A DNA stretch of 64,000 nt from Streptomyces sp. CB01201 (GCF_002803085.1 NZ_NNBJ01000003.1:1-64000); one strand, 5' to 3'; positions 15,970 to 24,556 are shown, counted from the stretch's first letter. Program-made: numbers and translations. Notes: generated by a model from the letters alone, not told the origin.

Positions 15970-17772
15970 ATGGGCAGGGGCGGCACCGTGTTCCGGGGCG
16001 CGATCCGCTGGGGCGATGTCGCGCTCGCCTCGATCGCGTCGGTGAGCTGGGCCGTGGTCGCGATGGCGGGCACGGCCGCGCTGGGGCTGCATCTGCTGGG
16101 GGCGGACGCGGCGGGCTCGCTCGGTCCGATGACGGCGGCCGTGGTGGTGCTCGGTGCGGGCGGCTCGGTCACCCCGTCCGGCGATGTCTCGGCGTTCGGC
16201 CTGAGCGGCGCCGAGGCGCGGACGAACGTCGATTTCACGCCACTGGGTGTCGGTCTGGCGGGTGCCCTGCTGCTCGCCCTCTTCTTCCTGCGCTCACTGC
16301 GGGCGGCCGGGGCCACGGTCCCCGGCGCCGAACTGGCGGCGCGCGCGGCCGCGGTGGCGGCGCTCTTCGTCGCCGTCGTCGCCGGTCTCTCCTGGGCCGG
16401 GCACGACCTCGTCACGCTGGACGGCACCCGGCTGGGCCCGAGCGGGGCGGACGGGCCGGCGGTGCCGGGCGTCCCCGGCCTCGGGGACATCGCCGGACTG
16501 CTGCCGGGCCGGCTCGCCGGCCTCGCGGGCGCCAGGGCGCGGGTCGGCTTCGGCGTGGACACGGGGCACTCGCTGGCGGGCGCGGCGTGCTGGGTGGCGG
16601 CGGTCCTGGTGGTCGCCCTCCTCGCCTCGCGCCGCACACCGCTGCCGCGCGCCTGGTCGGCGCTGCACCGGGCGGTACGCCCCGCCGTGTCCGCCGTGGT
16701 GACGGTGGTCCTGGTGGCGGTGGCGGCGGGGCTCGCGGCGGCGGCGTACGCGGCGGCCGGGGACGCCCGTCCCGCGCGGATCGCGGGCGCGGCGCTGCTC
16801 GGGGCGCCCAACGCGGTGGGGCCGGCGATCCCGCTGGGCCTGTTCGTGCCGTGGAGCGGGCATGCCACCGGCGCGCTCGCCACCGTGCTCCCCGATCCGG
16901 TCGGACGGCTGCTGAGCACCGGCTCCGACCGGCCCCTGACCCTGGGGCGGCTCGCCCAACTCGACCAGCGGGTCTGGCTGTTGGCGGTCGCGGCGGCCTG
17001 CCTGATGCTGTGCGCGGGGGTGCTGGTCGCGGTCCGGACTCCGGTGGGCGGGCATCCGGGGGGCGCCTTCACGGGGCGGTGCGCGCTGTCGCTGGCCGCC
17101 GTGGGCGCGGTGGCGCTGCCCCTTCTGGTGTGGCTCACCGAGGTGTCCGCGAACGCCTCCCTTTCGGTGCTGGGCTTCGACACGTTCGGGGCGGGTCTGG
17201 AGCTGCACGGCGACGCGGGCCTCGCTTTGCCGCTCGGCGCCGCGTGGGGCGCTGCGGCGGGCGCCCTGGGCGCGCTGCTCGCCCGGCGGTCGGGGGCGGC
17301 GGGGCGCGGCGCGGCAACGCTGGCGAGGCTGAGCCGGGCCGGGGCGGCCGGGCCCCGCGCGGCGACGCCGGGCGAGGTACCGGCGGCAGCCGACGAGCGC
17401 GTACCGAGGCAGGCCCACTCGCCCGCGCTGCCCGACCGCGCACCGGGGCCGAACCACTCGCCCGCACCGCCCGACGGCCGCGCACCCGGGCCGAACCTCC
17501 CGCCCGCACCACCCGACGACCGCGCACCGGACCCGCACCACCCGATGCCAGAGGGCGCGCCCACGCCGCCCGGCGAGCGGGTACCGGGGCCGTATCGCCC
17601 CGCGCCGCCCCACCGCCCGCCGAACCCGGACACCAACCCGTATCTGAAGCTGCCCCCGGACCTGCACGGCTCCCCCACCCTGCCGGAGGGGCCCCGGCGG
17701 CGGCCCCGGCCCCGGGCGCGTCCCGAGGAGGGGCCGCCTCCCCCGCCCGGTACGCCGAGGGGGCGCGGCTGA
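15970..17772 (+). CDS. Streptophobe-family polytopic membrane protein
   Basis: 600-residue integral membrane protein with around ten hydrophobic segments from residue 15 to about 450. The conserved family block is VTPSGDVSAFGLSGAEARTN followed by VDFTPLGVGL. The last 140 residues form a Pro-rich, probably cytoplasmic or extracellular tail built of imperfect PDRAPGPNHSPAPP-type repeats. The family is confined to streptomycetes and relatives and has no known function. I start at the ATG at 15970, which follows a GGGGGG run; an ATG at 15937 would add 11 residues. The C-terminal tail ends about 100 bp before serB. Confidence 0.85.
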   Translation: MGRGGTVFRGAIRWGDVALASIASVSWAVVAMAGTAALGLHLLGADAAGSLGPMTAAVVVLGAGGSVTPSGDVSAFGLSGAEARTNVDFTPLGVGLAGALLLALFFLRSLRAAGATVPGAELAARAAAVAALFVAVVAGLSWAGHDLVTLDGTRLGPSGADGPAVPGVPGLGDIAGLLPGRLAGLAGARARVGFGVDTGHSLAGAACWVAAVLVVALLASRRTPLPRAWSALHRAVRPAVSAVVTVVLVAVAAGLAAAAYAAAGDARPARIAGAALLGAPNAVGPAIPLGLFVPWSGHATGALATVLPDPVGRLLSTGSDRPLTLGRLAQLDQRVWLLAVAAACLMLCAGVLVAVRTPVGGHPGGAFTGRCALSLAAVGAVALPLLVWLTEVSANASLSVLGFDTFGAGLELHGDAGLALPLGAAWGAAAGALGALLARRSGAAGRGAATLARLSRAGAAGPRAATPGEVPAAADERVPRQAHSPALPDRAPGPNHSPAPPDGRAPGPNLPPAPPDDRAPDPHHPMPEGAPTPPGERVPGPYRPAPPHRPPNPDTNPYLKLPPDLHGSPTLPEGPRRRPRPRARPEEGPPPPPGTPRGRG

Positions 17773-17870
17773 ACCGGGCGGGCTGGGGCGGGGCCGCACG
17801 GGGGCGGCCCTGTCCGCTGGGCGGGACGCCGTGCGGCCCGGGCGCCGCGTGCCGATACGGTGGGATCACC

Positions 17871-19112
17871 ATGACGCCATCGCCCCTGCCCCCCGCCGGC
17901 CAGGGCTCCGACGCCGGTCAGAGCTCTGACGTACCGACCCTCCTCGTCAAGATCTTCGGCAAGGACCGCCCCGGCATCACCGCCGGACTCTTCGACACCC
18001 TCGCCGCCTACGCCGTCGACGTCGTCGACATCGAGCAGGTGGTCTCCCGTGGCCGGCTCGTGCTGTGCGCACTGGTCACCGAACCGACCGTGGCCTCCCA
18101 GGGCGAGCTGCGCGCCACTGTGCACAGCTGGGCCGAGTCGCTCCGCCTGGAGGCCGAGATCATCTCCGGCACCGGTGACAACAGACCGCGCGGCAGCGGC
18201 CGTTCACATGTCACCGTGCTCGGCCACCCGCTGACCGCGGAGTCCACGGCGGCCATAGCGGCCCGTATCGCCGGCACCGGCGGCAACATCGACCGTATCT
18301 TCCGGCTCGCCAAGTACCCGGTCACGGCAGTGGAGTTCGCGGTGTCGGGCGTCGAGACGGCGCCCCTGCGCACCGCGCTCGCGACGGAGGCCGCGGCCCA
18401 GGGCGTGGACGTGGCCGTCGTCTCGGCGGGGCTGCACCGGCGGGCCCAGCGGCTCGTGGTGATGGACGTGGACTCCACGCTCATCCAGGACGAGGTGATC
18501 GAGCTCTTCGCCGCGCACGCCGGCTGCGAGGCCGAGGTCGCCGAGGTCACCGCCCGCGCGATGCGCGGCGAGCTGGACTTCGAGCAGTCGCTGCACGCCC
18601 GGGTGGCGCTGCTGCGGGGCCTGGACGCCTCGGTCGTGGACAAGGTGCGGGCCGAGGTCCGCCTCACCCCGGGCGCCCGCACCCTGATCCGCACGCTCAA
18701 GGCGCTCGGCTATCAAGTGGGCGTGGTGTCGGGCGGGTTCACCCAGGTGACCGACGACCTCAAGGACCGGCTCGGGCTCGACTTCGCCTCCGCCAACACC
18801 CTGGAGATCGAGGACGGGAAGTTCACCGGCCGGGTCACGGGCGAGATCGTGGACCGGGCCGGCAAGGCCCGGCTGCTGCGCAGATTCGCGGCCGAGGCGG
18901 GGGTGCCGCTGGCTCAGACGGTGGCGATCGGCGACGGCGCCAACGACCTCGACATGCTGAACGCCGCTGGTCTCGGCGTCGCCTTCAACGCCAAGCCGGT
19001 CGTGCGCGAGGCCGCACACACCGCGGTGAACGTGCCCTTCCTCGACACCGTGCTCTATCTGCTCGGCATCACCCGGGAAGAGGTCGAGGCGGCCGACGGC
19101 CTCCTCGACTGA
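17871..19112 (+). CDS. serB: Phosphoserine phosphatase
   Basis: 413-residue last enzyme of serine biosynthesis, converting O-phosphoserine to serine. The N-terminal ACT-like domains (VKIFGKDRPGITAGLFDTLA, then VTVLGHPLTAES) sense amino acids. The HAD phosphatase core has DVDSTLIQDE with both catalytic Asp residues, SGGFTQVTDDLKDRLGL, and the metal-binding GDGANDLDML near the C terminus. The ATG at 17871 is preceded by TACGGT at a distance that suggests a very short leader or leaderless mRNA. Much longer upstream frames are shadows of the streptophobe gene. Confidence 0.95.
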   Translation: MTPSPLPPAGQGSDAGQSSDVPTLLVKIFGKDRPGITAGLFDTLAAYAVDVVDIEQVVSRGRLVLCALVTEPTVASQGELRATVHSWAESLRLEAEIISGTGDNRPRGSGRSHVTVLGHPLTAESTAAIAARIAGTGGNIDRIFRLAKYPVTAVEFAVSGVETAPLRTALATEAAAQGVDVAVVSAGLHRRAQRLVVMDVDSTLIQDEVIELFAAHAGCEAEVAEVTARAMRGELDFEQSLHARVALLRGLDASVVDKVRAEVRLTPGARTLIRTLKALGYQVGVVSGGFTQVTDDLKDRLGLDFASANTLEIEDGKFTGRVTGEIVDRAGKARLLRRFAAEAGVPLAQTVAIGDGANDLDMLNAAGLGVAFNAKPVVREAAHTAVNVPFLDTVLYLLGITREEVEAADGLLD

Positions 19113-19167
19113 GAACCGCCGTACCGAGACGGGCGTACCGGAGCCGTAGCGGGACGCACCTACGGGA

Positions 19168-19200
19168 AAGGCCCCGGCGCGCGGTGTGCGCCGGGGCCTT
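19168..19200. terminator. Bidirectional terminator after serB
   Basis: Perfect 13-bp stem AAGGCCCCGGCGC / GCGCCGGGGCCTT between convergent serB and the phosphatase gene. Confidence 0.85.
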
Positions 19201-19228
19201 CGTCGCGTACGGGACAGGGGGCGAGCCG

Positions 19229-19747
19229 TCAGTCGTGCGGGGCCCAGAAGTCGACGAGCGTGGCGACGCCGTGCTCCACGGACTTCCAGGAGCCGTTGAA
19301 GCTGAGCACGGCGATGGACGAGGTGGGGAAGCCACTGCGGTTCATCCGCGAGAGCGCGTCGCCGTCGGCGTCGCCCGCGAGCGCGTCGGCCATGGCGTGC
19401 ATCCCCGGGTTGTGACCGATGAGCAGCAGATCACCGACGTCTTCGGGGGTCTCGTTGACCAGCGCGATCAGCTCGCCGAGGGACGCCTCGTACATCCGCT
19501 CCTCGTACACCGTGCGCGGGCGCTGCGACAGTTCGTGGACGGCGAGCTTCCAGGTCTCGCGGGTCCTGACGGCGCTGGAGCACAGGGCGAGGTCCGGGGC
19601 GATGCCGGTCGCGGCCAGTCGGCGGCCGGCGGCGGGGGCGTCCGCCCTGCCCCGTTCGGCGAGCGGCCGGTCGTGGTCGGACACCTCGGGCCAGTCGGCT
19701 TTCGCGTGCCGGAGAAGGACGATCCTGTGCGGTGTATCGACGCTCAT
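19229..19747 (-). CDS. SixA-like histidine phosphatase
   Basis: 172-residue histidine-phosphatase superfamily member. The catalytic RHG-type motif is LLRHAKADWP at the N terminus, with the second conserved His in LIGHNPGMHAMADALAG. The SixA family removes phosphate from phosphohistidine on proteins, although many members have other substrates. The start is the ATG at 19747 (MSVDTPHRIVLLRHAKAD), since the residues encoded by the longer frame belong to a shadow of neighbouring genes. It is a single gene with a terminator downstream. Confidence 0.9.
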   Translation of the reverse strand: MSVDTPHRIVLLRHAKADWPEVSDHDRPLAERGRADAPAAGRRLAATGIAPDLALCSSAVRTRETWKLAVHELSQRPRTVYEERMYEASLGELIALVNETPEDVGDLLLIGHNPGMHAMADALAGDADGDALSRMNRSGFPTSSIAVLSFNGSWKSVEHGVATLVDFWAPHD

Positions 19748-19841
19748 GGTTCCCAGCTTCGCATGAATCGCGCCACCGGGCGCAGGGTGTTGAAGGCTCG
19801 GCCGGAGGGGTGAGGCGCGTGCTCGGGGAGCCGGGCCGGGG

Positions 19842-20048
19842 TCAGCGCGCCAGGCTGTGCTGGATGCGGTCGACGAGGTGGGTGAGGGTGCCGTCGCCGG
19901 TGGCGGCGTGGGCGTCGCCCGAGCCGATGACGAGGGCGAGGAGCACGAAGAACGCGACGGCGGGCAGCACGACGCCCCACCACGGCAGCTTGAAGTCGAC
20001 GCCACCGGCGCCCTGTTGGGGGGACCTGGGGTGGGTGTGGGCCGACAT
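19842..20048 (-). CDS. Small single-pass membrane protein
   Basis: 68-residue protein with one membrane helix (WWGVVLPAVAFFVLLALVIG, residues 23-42) and a polar C-terminal end (THLVDRIQHSLAR). The ATG at 20048 follows GGAGGCGG. I know no function; the same small protein is seen between the sixA-like and MFS genes of other streptomycetes as far as I recall. The 94-bp gap to the phosphatase gene suggests possible co-transcription. Confidence 0.7.
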   Translation of the reverse strand: MSAHTHPRSPQQGAGGVDFKLPWWGVVLPAVAFFVLLALVIGSGDAHAATGDGTLTHLVDRIQHSLAR

Positions 20049-20204
20049 GACCGCCTCCGTGAGGTGCTGGGTTCGGGCTCCGCGGGCGGACGGGGTGTCC
20101 GTCGCGGTACCTCAGAACCTACGGATGCGAGGGGGGTCGTCCCATCCGGTGACCCACCCACTTGACCCTGACCCTGACCCCCTAGGGGATGGGGGGCCAG
20201 CACC

Positions 20205-20228
20205 ACCACGGCCCGGCCGGGCCGTGGT
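20205..20228 (-). terminator. Perfect 24-bp palindrome at the end of the 38-codon gene
   Basis: ACCACGGCCCGG / CCGGGCCGTGGT is a perfect 12+12 palindrome whose last base overlaps the stop codon of the small gene. It acts as the terminator of the MFS operon if it folds as a cruciform or hairpin. It is preceded on the + strand by three GACCCT repeats (20164-20181). Confidence 0.68.
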
Positions 20229-20344
20229 CAGGGGGAGGCGAGCGTCGCGATGACGGCGACCACGACCGTGACGGCGAGCATCGCGCCGAGCACGAGCAGG
20301 AGCTTCTTGTGGCTGTTCTGCGGATTGGGTTCGAGCACTGGCAT
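20228..20344 (-). CDS. 38-residue SGM_5486-type transporter-associated membrane protein
   Basis: Translation gives MPVLEPNPQNSHKKLLLVLG followed by AMLAVTVVVAVIATLASP and a stop, i.e. a short polar N terminus and a single membrane helix. This matches what I know as the SGM_5486 family of transporter-associated proteins, found next to CynX/NimT-type MFS genes in Streptomyces. It begins 30 bp after the MFS stop codon on the same strand, which fits a tiny partner subunit. The gene falls below most gene-caller length limits. Function beyond the association is unknown. Confidence 0.82.
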   Translation of the reverse strand: MPVLEPNPQNSHKKLLLVLGAMLAVTVVVAVIATLASP

Positions 20345-20374
20345 GCGGTCAGTGTCGCATCCCGGTTTGGTCCG

Positions 20375-21667
20375 CTATCGCCGGGCCCCGGCCTCGTCCT
20401 CGATCGTACGGTCGCGCCCGGCCAGGATCCCGACGACGATCTGCGGGACCATCAGGCCCGCCATCAGGGCGATGGGCAGGTCCCAGCCGCCGCTGCGGTC
20501 GTGCAGCACGCCGACCAGGAGGGGGCCGGGTATGGAGAGCAGATAGCCGACGCACTGGGCGAAGGCCGACAGGCGCACCACGCCCGCATGGCTCCGGGAC
20601 CGCTTGCTGATCATCGTCAGGGCGAGCGGGAAGGCGCAGTTGGAGACGCCGAGCAGCAGCGCCCAGGCCCAGGCGCCGGAGGCCGGCGCGAGGTAGAGCC
20701 CGGCGTAGCCGGCCAGGCCGCAGGCGCCGAGTGCGACCACGATCGGGCCCTGGCTGCGCAGCCGGTTGACGAGCCACGGGATGACGAAGCCGAGCGGCAC
20801 GCCCATGACCATGGTGATGGACAGGAGCAGCCCGGCGGTGCCGGCCGAGACGCCCGCGTCGCGGAAGATCGTCGGCATCCAGCCCATGGTGATGTAGGCG
20901 CCGGTGGCTTGGAGGCCGAAGAAGCAGGCGAGGGCCCAGGCGGTGCCGCTGCGGGTGATGCGCAGGGCGGGGGCCGCCTCGTCCGTGGCGCCGATGGCCG
21001 GGCCCGCGCTGCCGGAGCGGTCGCGGGTCAGCGGGATCCAGACCGCCACGGCGACGACGGCGAGCAGCGCCCAGATGCCGAGGCCCTGGCGCCAGCTGCC
21101 GCCGAGCGCGTCGGTGAGGGGCACGGTGGTGACGGCGGCGAGCGAGGTTCCTGCGGCGAGCGCCATCGAGTAGAGCCCGGTCATCGAGCCGACCCGGTCC
21201 GGGAAGTACCGCTTGACGATGACCGGCATCAGGACGTTGCTGAGGGCTATGCCCATCAGGGCGAGCGCGCTGGCCGCGAGGAAGGTGACGGTGCCGCCCG
21301 CGAAGGAGCGCAGGAGCAGGCCCGCCGTGATGGCGGCCATGCCCGCGAAGACGACGGCGCCGGGGCCGAAGCGGCGGGCCAGGCGCGGCGCCATGATGCC
21401 GAAGACGGCGAAGCAGAACGCGGGCACCGAGGTGAGGACGCCGGCGATGCCGCCGCTCATGTGCAGCCCGCCGGTGACCTCCTTCATCAGCGAGCCGAGG
21501 CTGGTGATCGCGGGGCGCAGGTTGACCGCGGCGAGCACCAGCGCGAGCGGCACGAGCCAGCGCGTCCACGTCGGCACCCGGGCCGCGCCGGCGGGTGCGG
21601 GGGCTTCGGGGGGCGCGGCGGGGACGGTGGGCGCGGGGCTCAGCGTGGTGGTCTCTTCGTCGGGCAT
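20375..21667 (-). CDS. MFS transporter (CynX/NimT type)
   Basis: 430-residue major facilitator with 12 hydrophobic segments. The N terminus is a Pro/Ala-rich cytoplasmic tail; the first helix pair contains LVLAAVNLRPAITSLGSLM, a block typical of the CynX/NimT (cyanate / 2-nitroimidazole) branch, and the A-motif-like region GIMAPRLARRFG follows helix 2. The ATG at 21667 lies in a divergent promoter shared with a GntR regulator that probably represses it. Downstream is the 38-residue partner. The substrate is unknown. Confidence 0.92.
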   Translation of the reverse strand: MPDEETTTLSPAPTVPAAPPEAPAPAGAARVPTWTRWLVPLALVLAAVNLRPAITSLGSLMKEVTGGLHMSGGIAGVLTSVPAFCFAVFGIMAPRLARRFGPGAVVFAGMAAITAGLLLRSFAGGTVTFLAASALALMGIALSNVLMPVIVKRYFPDRVGSMTGLYSMALAAGTSLAAVTTVPLTDALGGSWRQGLGIWALLAVVAVAVWIPLTRDRSGSAGPAIGATDEAAPALRITRSGTAWALACFFGLQATGAYITMGWMPTIFRDAGVSAGTAGLLLSITMVMGVPLGFVIPWLVNRLRSQGPIVVALGACGLAGYAGLYLAPASGAWAWALLLGVSNCAFPLALTMISKRSRSHAGVVRLSAFAQCVGYLLSIPGPLLVGVLHDRSGGWDLPIALMAGLMVPQIVVGILAGRDRTIEDEAGARR

Positions 21668-21681
21668 GATGCCATCATAGA

Positions 21682-21707
21682 ATCATGGGATGATTGGTTG
21701 TCCAATC
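21682..21707. promoter_or_regulatory. Candidate GntR operator between MFS and regulator genes
   Basis: Two overlapping inverted repeats lie in the 89-bp divergent gap: ATCAT-GGG-ATGAT (21682-21694) and GATTGG-TTGT-CCAATC (21692-21707). They stand out as AT-rich in a GC-rich genome and sit where a FadR-type GntR regulator would block both promoters. Confidence 0.55.
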
Positions 21708-21756
21708 GATGCAGGTTAGTTTTCCGGTATCCCACCCCCTCTCGGACTGGAGCACC

Positions 21757-22440
21757 ATGACGCTCAGCTCTCCCCGGCGATCCGCCCTCGCCGACCAGGT
21801 GATCGCGCAGTTGCGCAACCAGATCACCTCGGGCGAGTGGCCGGTGGGCTCACGCATCCCCACCGAGCCCGAGCTGGTGGAGCAGCTCGGGGTGGCGCGC
21901 AACACGGTCCGCGAGGCGGTCCGGGCCCTCGCCCACAACGGGCTGCTCGACATCCGCCAGGGCTCGGGCACCTATGTCGTGGCGACGAGCGAGCTGGCCG
22001 GGGTGATGCACCGCCGCTTCGCCGACGCCGATCCCCGCCATGTGGCCGAGCTGCGCTCCACACTGGAGTCGTCGGCGGCCAAGCTGGCCGCCGAGCGGCG
22101 CACCGAGCGCGAGCTCAAGCAGCTCGACGCACTCCTGGAGCGGCGCGAAGAGGCCTGGGCCTCGGGTGACCGGGAGGCGTTCGTGGCGGCGGACGCGACG
22201 CTGCACCTCGCGGTCGTGGCCGCCTCGCACAACGACGTACTGACCGAGCTGTACGCGGACCTCGGTCATCTGCTGCGCGACTGGCTGCGGGACGACGTGG
22301 CTCTGGAGATGACGCCGGAGAACCACATGGACCACGCCCGGATGGTCGACGCGATCCGGCTCGGGGACGCGCAGACGGCCGCGTCCGAGGCCGCGGCCCA
22401 TGCCTTCATCTGCCTGCCGGACCGCCTCGAAGCCCACTGA
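21757..22440 (+). CDS. GntR family transcriptional regulator (FadR/FCD type)
   Basis: 227-residue regulator. The N-terminal winged helix-turn-helix is LADQVIAQLRNQITSGEWPV, then EPELVEQLGVARNTVREAVR and GLLDIRQGSGTYV. The C-terminal all-helical FCD effector domain has the conserved acidic and His residues (DATLHLAVVAASHN, then ENHMDHARMVDAIRLGD), usually metal or carboxylate binding. The start is the ATG at 21757 (MTLSSPRRSA). It is divergent from the MFS gene, which it probably controls together with its own expression. Confidence 0.93.
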   Translation: MTLSSPRRSALADQVIAQLRNQITSGEWPVGSRIPTEPELVEQLGVARNTVREAVRALAHNGLLDIRQGSGTYVVATSELAGVMHRRFADADPRHVAELRSTLESSAAKLAAERRTERELKQLDALLERREEAWASGDREAFVAADATLHLAVVAASHNDVLTELYADLGHLLRDWLRDDVALEMTPENHMDHARMVDAIRLGDAQTAASEAAAHAFICLPDRLEAH

Positions 22441-22491
22441 GCGCGGCGCCGTCGGTCCTCACCGCGCCGCCGAGCGCGGTGCCGTCGGTCC

Positions 22492-22932
22492 TCACCGTGC
22501 CTTCTGGTGGCTCACCCACACCGCGCGCACGTCCTTCCAGCACCGGTCGGTGAGCCGCACGGTCTGCCCCGGGCCCACCCCCACCGCGGCCGCGTCCGCG
22601 TCCAGGTCCCACCAGTTGGCGCAGTCGGTGTGCAGCCGCACCAAGTCGGTGTCCGGGTAGGGGTTGTGGCAGTACGCGGTCACCTGCGAGCCGTGCACGG
22701 AGGTGTGGCACGCGGCGCCGAACGGCTCGGGCGCGGGGGCCGCGGGCGGGGCCTCGGGGGCGGTGGCCGCCCGCACCACGGAAGGCGCCGCGAACCCGGC
22801 CGCCGCCAGCAGCAGGACGAACAGCAGGGCCAGCGCCCGCCGCTGTCCGACCCTCAGCGGGTGCGCGAGCGGCGGGCGCCGGACCCCGCGCGGGCCCCCC
22901 TCGTCCGGGGGACGTGCTCGCGAGGCAGCCAC
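22492..22932 (-). CDS. Secreted or membrane-anchored protein of unknown function
   Basis: 146-residue protein. After a basic N-terminal 31 residues there is one hydrophobic stretch (RALALLFVLLLAAAGFAAPS) acting as signal peptide or anchor, then a Pro/Ala linker and a small domain with four cysteines (ACHTS, AYCHN, DCANW, DRCWK) that probably form two disulfides. The GTG start at 22932 is spaced seven bases from GGAGGAGG. The cysteine pattern and CWKDVRAVWVSHQ ending are not a family that I can name. Just downstream, GTCGGTCCTCACCG is duplicated at 22452 and 22485. Confidence 0.72.
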   Translation of the reverse strand: MAASRARPPDEGGPRGVRRPPLAHPLRVGQRRALALLFVLLLAAAGFAAPSVVRAATAPEAPPAAPAPEPFGAACHTSVHGSQVTAYCHNPYPDTDLVRLHTDCANWWDLDADAAAVGVGPGQTVRLTDRCWKDVRAVWVSHQKAR

Positions 22933-23010
22933 ACCCCCACCTCCTCCCCGACCGATCGCCCGACATGTCCGTTTCGATCAGTCTGCGGGGAAGTCGCGGC
23001 GCACGCACGG

Positions 23011-23044
23011 CGGCCGCCCGCCGGAAGGCTCCGGTGGGCGGCCG
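23011..23044 (-). terminator. Terminator downstream of fabI
   Basis: Inverted repeat CGGCCGCCCGCCGG / CCGGTGGGCGGCCG (13 of 14 paired, 6-base loop), 20 bp past the fabI stop codon. Confidence 0.75.
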
Positions 23045-23063
23045 CGGAACGAGCTGTGCGGGG

Positions 23064-23831
23064 TCAGGCACCCACGGCGTGCAGACCGCCGTCGACGTGG
23101 ATGATCTCGCCCGTGGTCTTCGGGAACCAGTCCGAAAGGAGCGCGACGACGCCCTTGCCGGCCGGCTCGGGGTCCGACACGTTCCACTCCATCGGGGAGC
23201 GCTGGTTCCACACGTCCGCGAGCTCGCCGAAGCCCGGGATGGACTTGGCGGCCATGGAGCCGATCGGGCCCGCCGAGATCAGGTTGCAGCGGATGTCGTC
23301 CTTGCCCAGGTCGCGGGCCATGTACCGGGAGGTCGCCTCCAGGGCGGCCTTGGCCGGGCCCATCCAGTCGTACTGCGGCCAGGCGTACTGCGCGTCGAAG
23401 GTGAGACCGACGACCGCACTGCCCGGCGCGAGCAGCTCGCGCAGCGACATGGTGAGCGACTTCAGCGAGAACGCCGAGACGTGCATGGCGGTGGCCACCG
23501 ACTCGAACGGCGTGTTGAGGAAGTTGCCGCCGAGCGCGTCCTGCGGGGCGAAGCCGATGGAGTGCACGATGCCGTCGAGGCCGCCGAGCTCCTCCTTGAC
23601 CAGGCCGGCGATCCGGTCCAGGTGCTCCTGGTTGGTCACGTCCAGCTCAAGGACCTTGGCGGGCTTGGGGAGCTTCTTGGCGATGCGCTCGGTCAGGGTC
23701 GGCCGCGGGAAGGCGGTCAGGATGACCTCGGCGCCCTGCTCCTGAGCCAGCTTCGCGGTGTGGAAGGCGATGGAGGACTCCATCAGCACACCGGTGATCA
23801 GGATGCGCTTGCCCTCAAGAATTCCGCTCAT
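23064..23831 (-). CDS. fabI: Enoyl-ACP reductase (InhA-type FabI)
   Basis: 255-residue NADH-dependent enoyl-ACP reductase, last reductive step of each fatty-acid elongation cycle. The N terminus GILEGKRILITGVLMESSIA is the typical FabI cofactor-binding segment with the V-x-x-E-S-S pattern. The active site has YDWMGPAKAAL (Tyr and Lys seven residues apart) and the substrate loop AGPIGSMAAKSIPGF. Length equals that of mycobacterial InhA-like enzymes. ATG at 23831 lies 5 bp after the fabG stop codon, so the two form an operon in the order fabG-fabI. Confidence 0.95.
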   Translation of the reverse strand: MSGILEGKRILITGVLMESSIAFHTAKLAQEQGAEVILTAFPRPTLTERIAKKLPKPAKVLELDVTNQEHLDRIAGLVKEELGGLDGIVHSIGFAPQDALGGNFLNTPFESVATAMHVSAFSLKSLTMSLRELLAPGSAVVGLTFDAQYAWPQYDWMGPAKAALEATSRYMARDLGKDDIRCNLISAGPIGSMAAKSIPGFGELADVWNQRSPMEWNVSDPEPAGKGVVALLSDWFPKTTGEIIHVDGGLHAVGA

Positions 23832-23836
23832 GGTGA

Positions 23837-24556
23837 TCAGTGACCCATGCCCAATCCGCCGTCAACCGGGATGACGGCTCCAGTGATGTACGAGGCGTCG
23901 TCCGAGGCGAGGAACTTCACCGCGGCGGCGATCTCCTCGGGCTGCGCGTAGCGGCCCAGCGGCACCTGGGACACGATGCCCGCGCGCTGCTCCTCGGTGA
24001 GCACCTTGGTCATGTCGGTGTCGACGAAACCGGGTGCCACGACGTTGAAGGTGATGTTCCGGGACCCGAGCTCACGCGCGAGGGACCGGGCGAAGCCCAC
24101 CAGACCGGCCTTGGAGGCGGCGTAGTTGGCCTGCCCCGCCGAGCCGAGCAGCCCCACGACGGAGGAGATCAGCACCACGCGGCCCTTCTTGGCCCGCAGC
24201 ATCGCACGGTTGGCGCGCTTGACCACGCGGAAGGTGCCGGTGAGGTTGGTGTCGAGGACGGAGGTGAAGTCGTCCTCGGACATGCGCATCAGGAGCTGGT
24301 CCTTGGTGACGCCGGCGTTGGCGATCAGGACCTCGACGGGACCGTGCTTGTCCTCGATCTCCTTGTAGGCCTGCTCCACCTGCTCGGTGTCCGTGATGTC
24401 GCACTTGACGGCGAGGACGCCCAGCTCGGTCAGGGCGGCCGGCGGCTCCCCGGTGCGGTACGTGATCGCGACCTTGTCGCCGCTGTCGGCAAAAGCGCGG
24501 GCGATGGCGAGGCCGATGCCCCGGTTACCTCCGGTGATGAGAACCGAGCGGCTCAA
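23837..24556 (-). CDS. fabG: 3-oxoacyl-ACP reductase
   Basis: 239-residue NADPH-dependent SDR reducing beta-ketoacyl-ACP in fatty-acid synthesis. Motifs: TGGNRGIG, IANAGVTKD, ISSVVGLLGSAGQANYAASK (Ser, Tyr, Lys triad) and the C-terminal SDDASYITGAVIPVDGGLGMGH that FabG shares. No ATG or GTG is well placed; the frame opens properly at the TTG at 24556 (MSRSVLITGG) with AAAGGG seven bases upstream. A longer reading frame continues to 24754 but has no family resemblance. Non-ATG starts like this are common in Streptomyces. Confidence 0.93.
   Translation of the reverse strand: MSRSVLITGGNRGIGLAIARAFADSGDKVAITYRTGEPPAALTELGVLAVKCDITDTEQVEQAYKEIEDKHGPVEVLIANAGVTKDQLLMRMSEDDFTSVLDTNLTGTFRVVKRANRAMLRAKKGRVVLISSVVGLLGSAGQANYAASKAGLVGFARSLARELGSRNITFNVVAPGFVDTDMTKVLTEEQRAGIVSQVPLGRYAQPEEIAAAVKFLASDDASYITGAVIPVDGGLGMGH

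Noticed and set aside
15879..18125. 748-codon open frame opposite the streptophobe gene
   Set aside because: Composition-driven shadow of two recognisable genes on the other strand.
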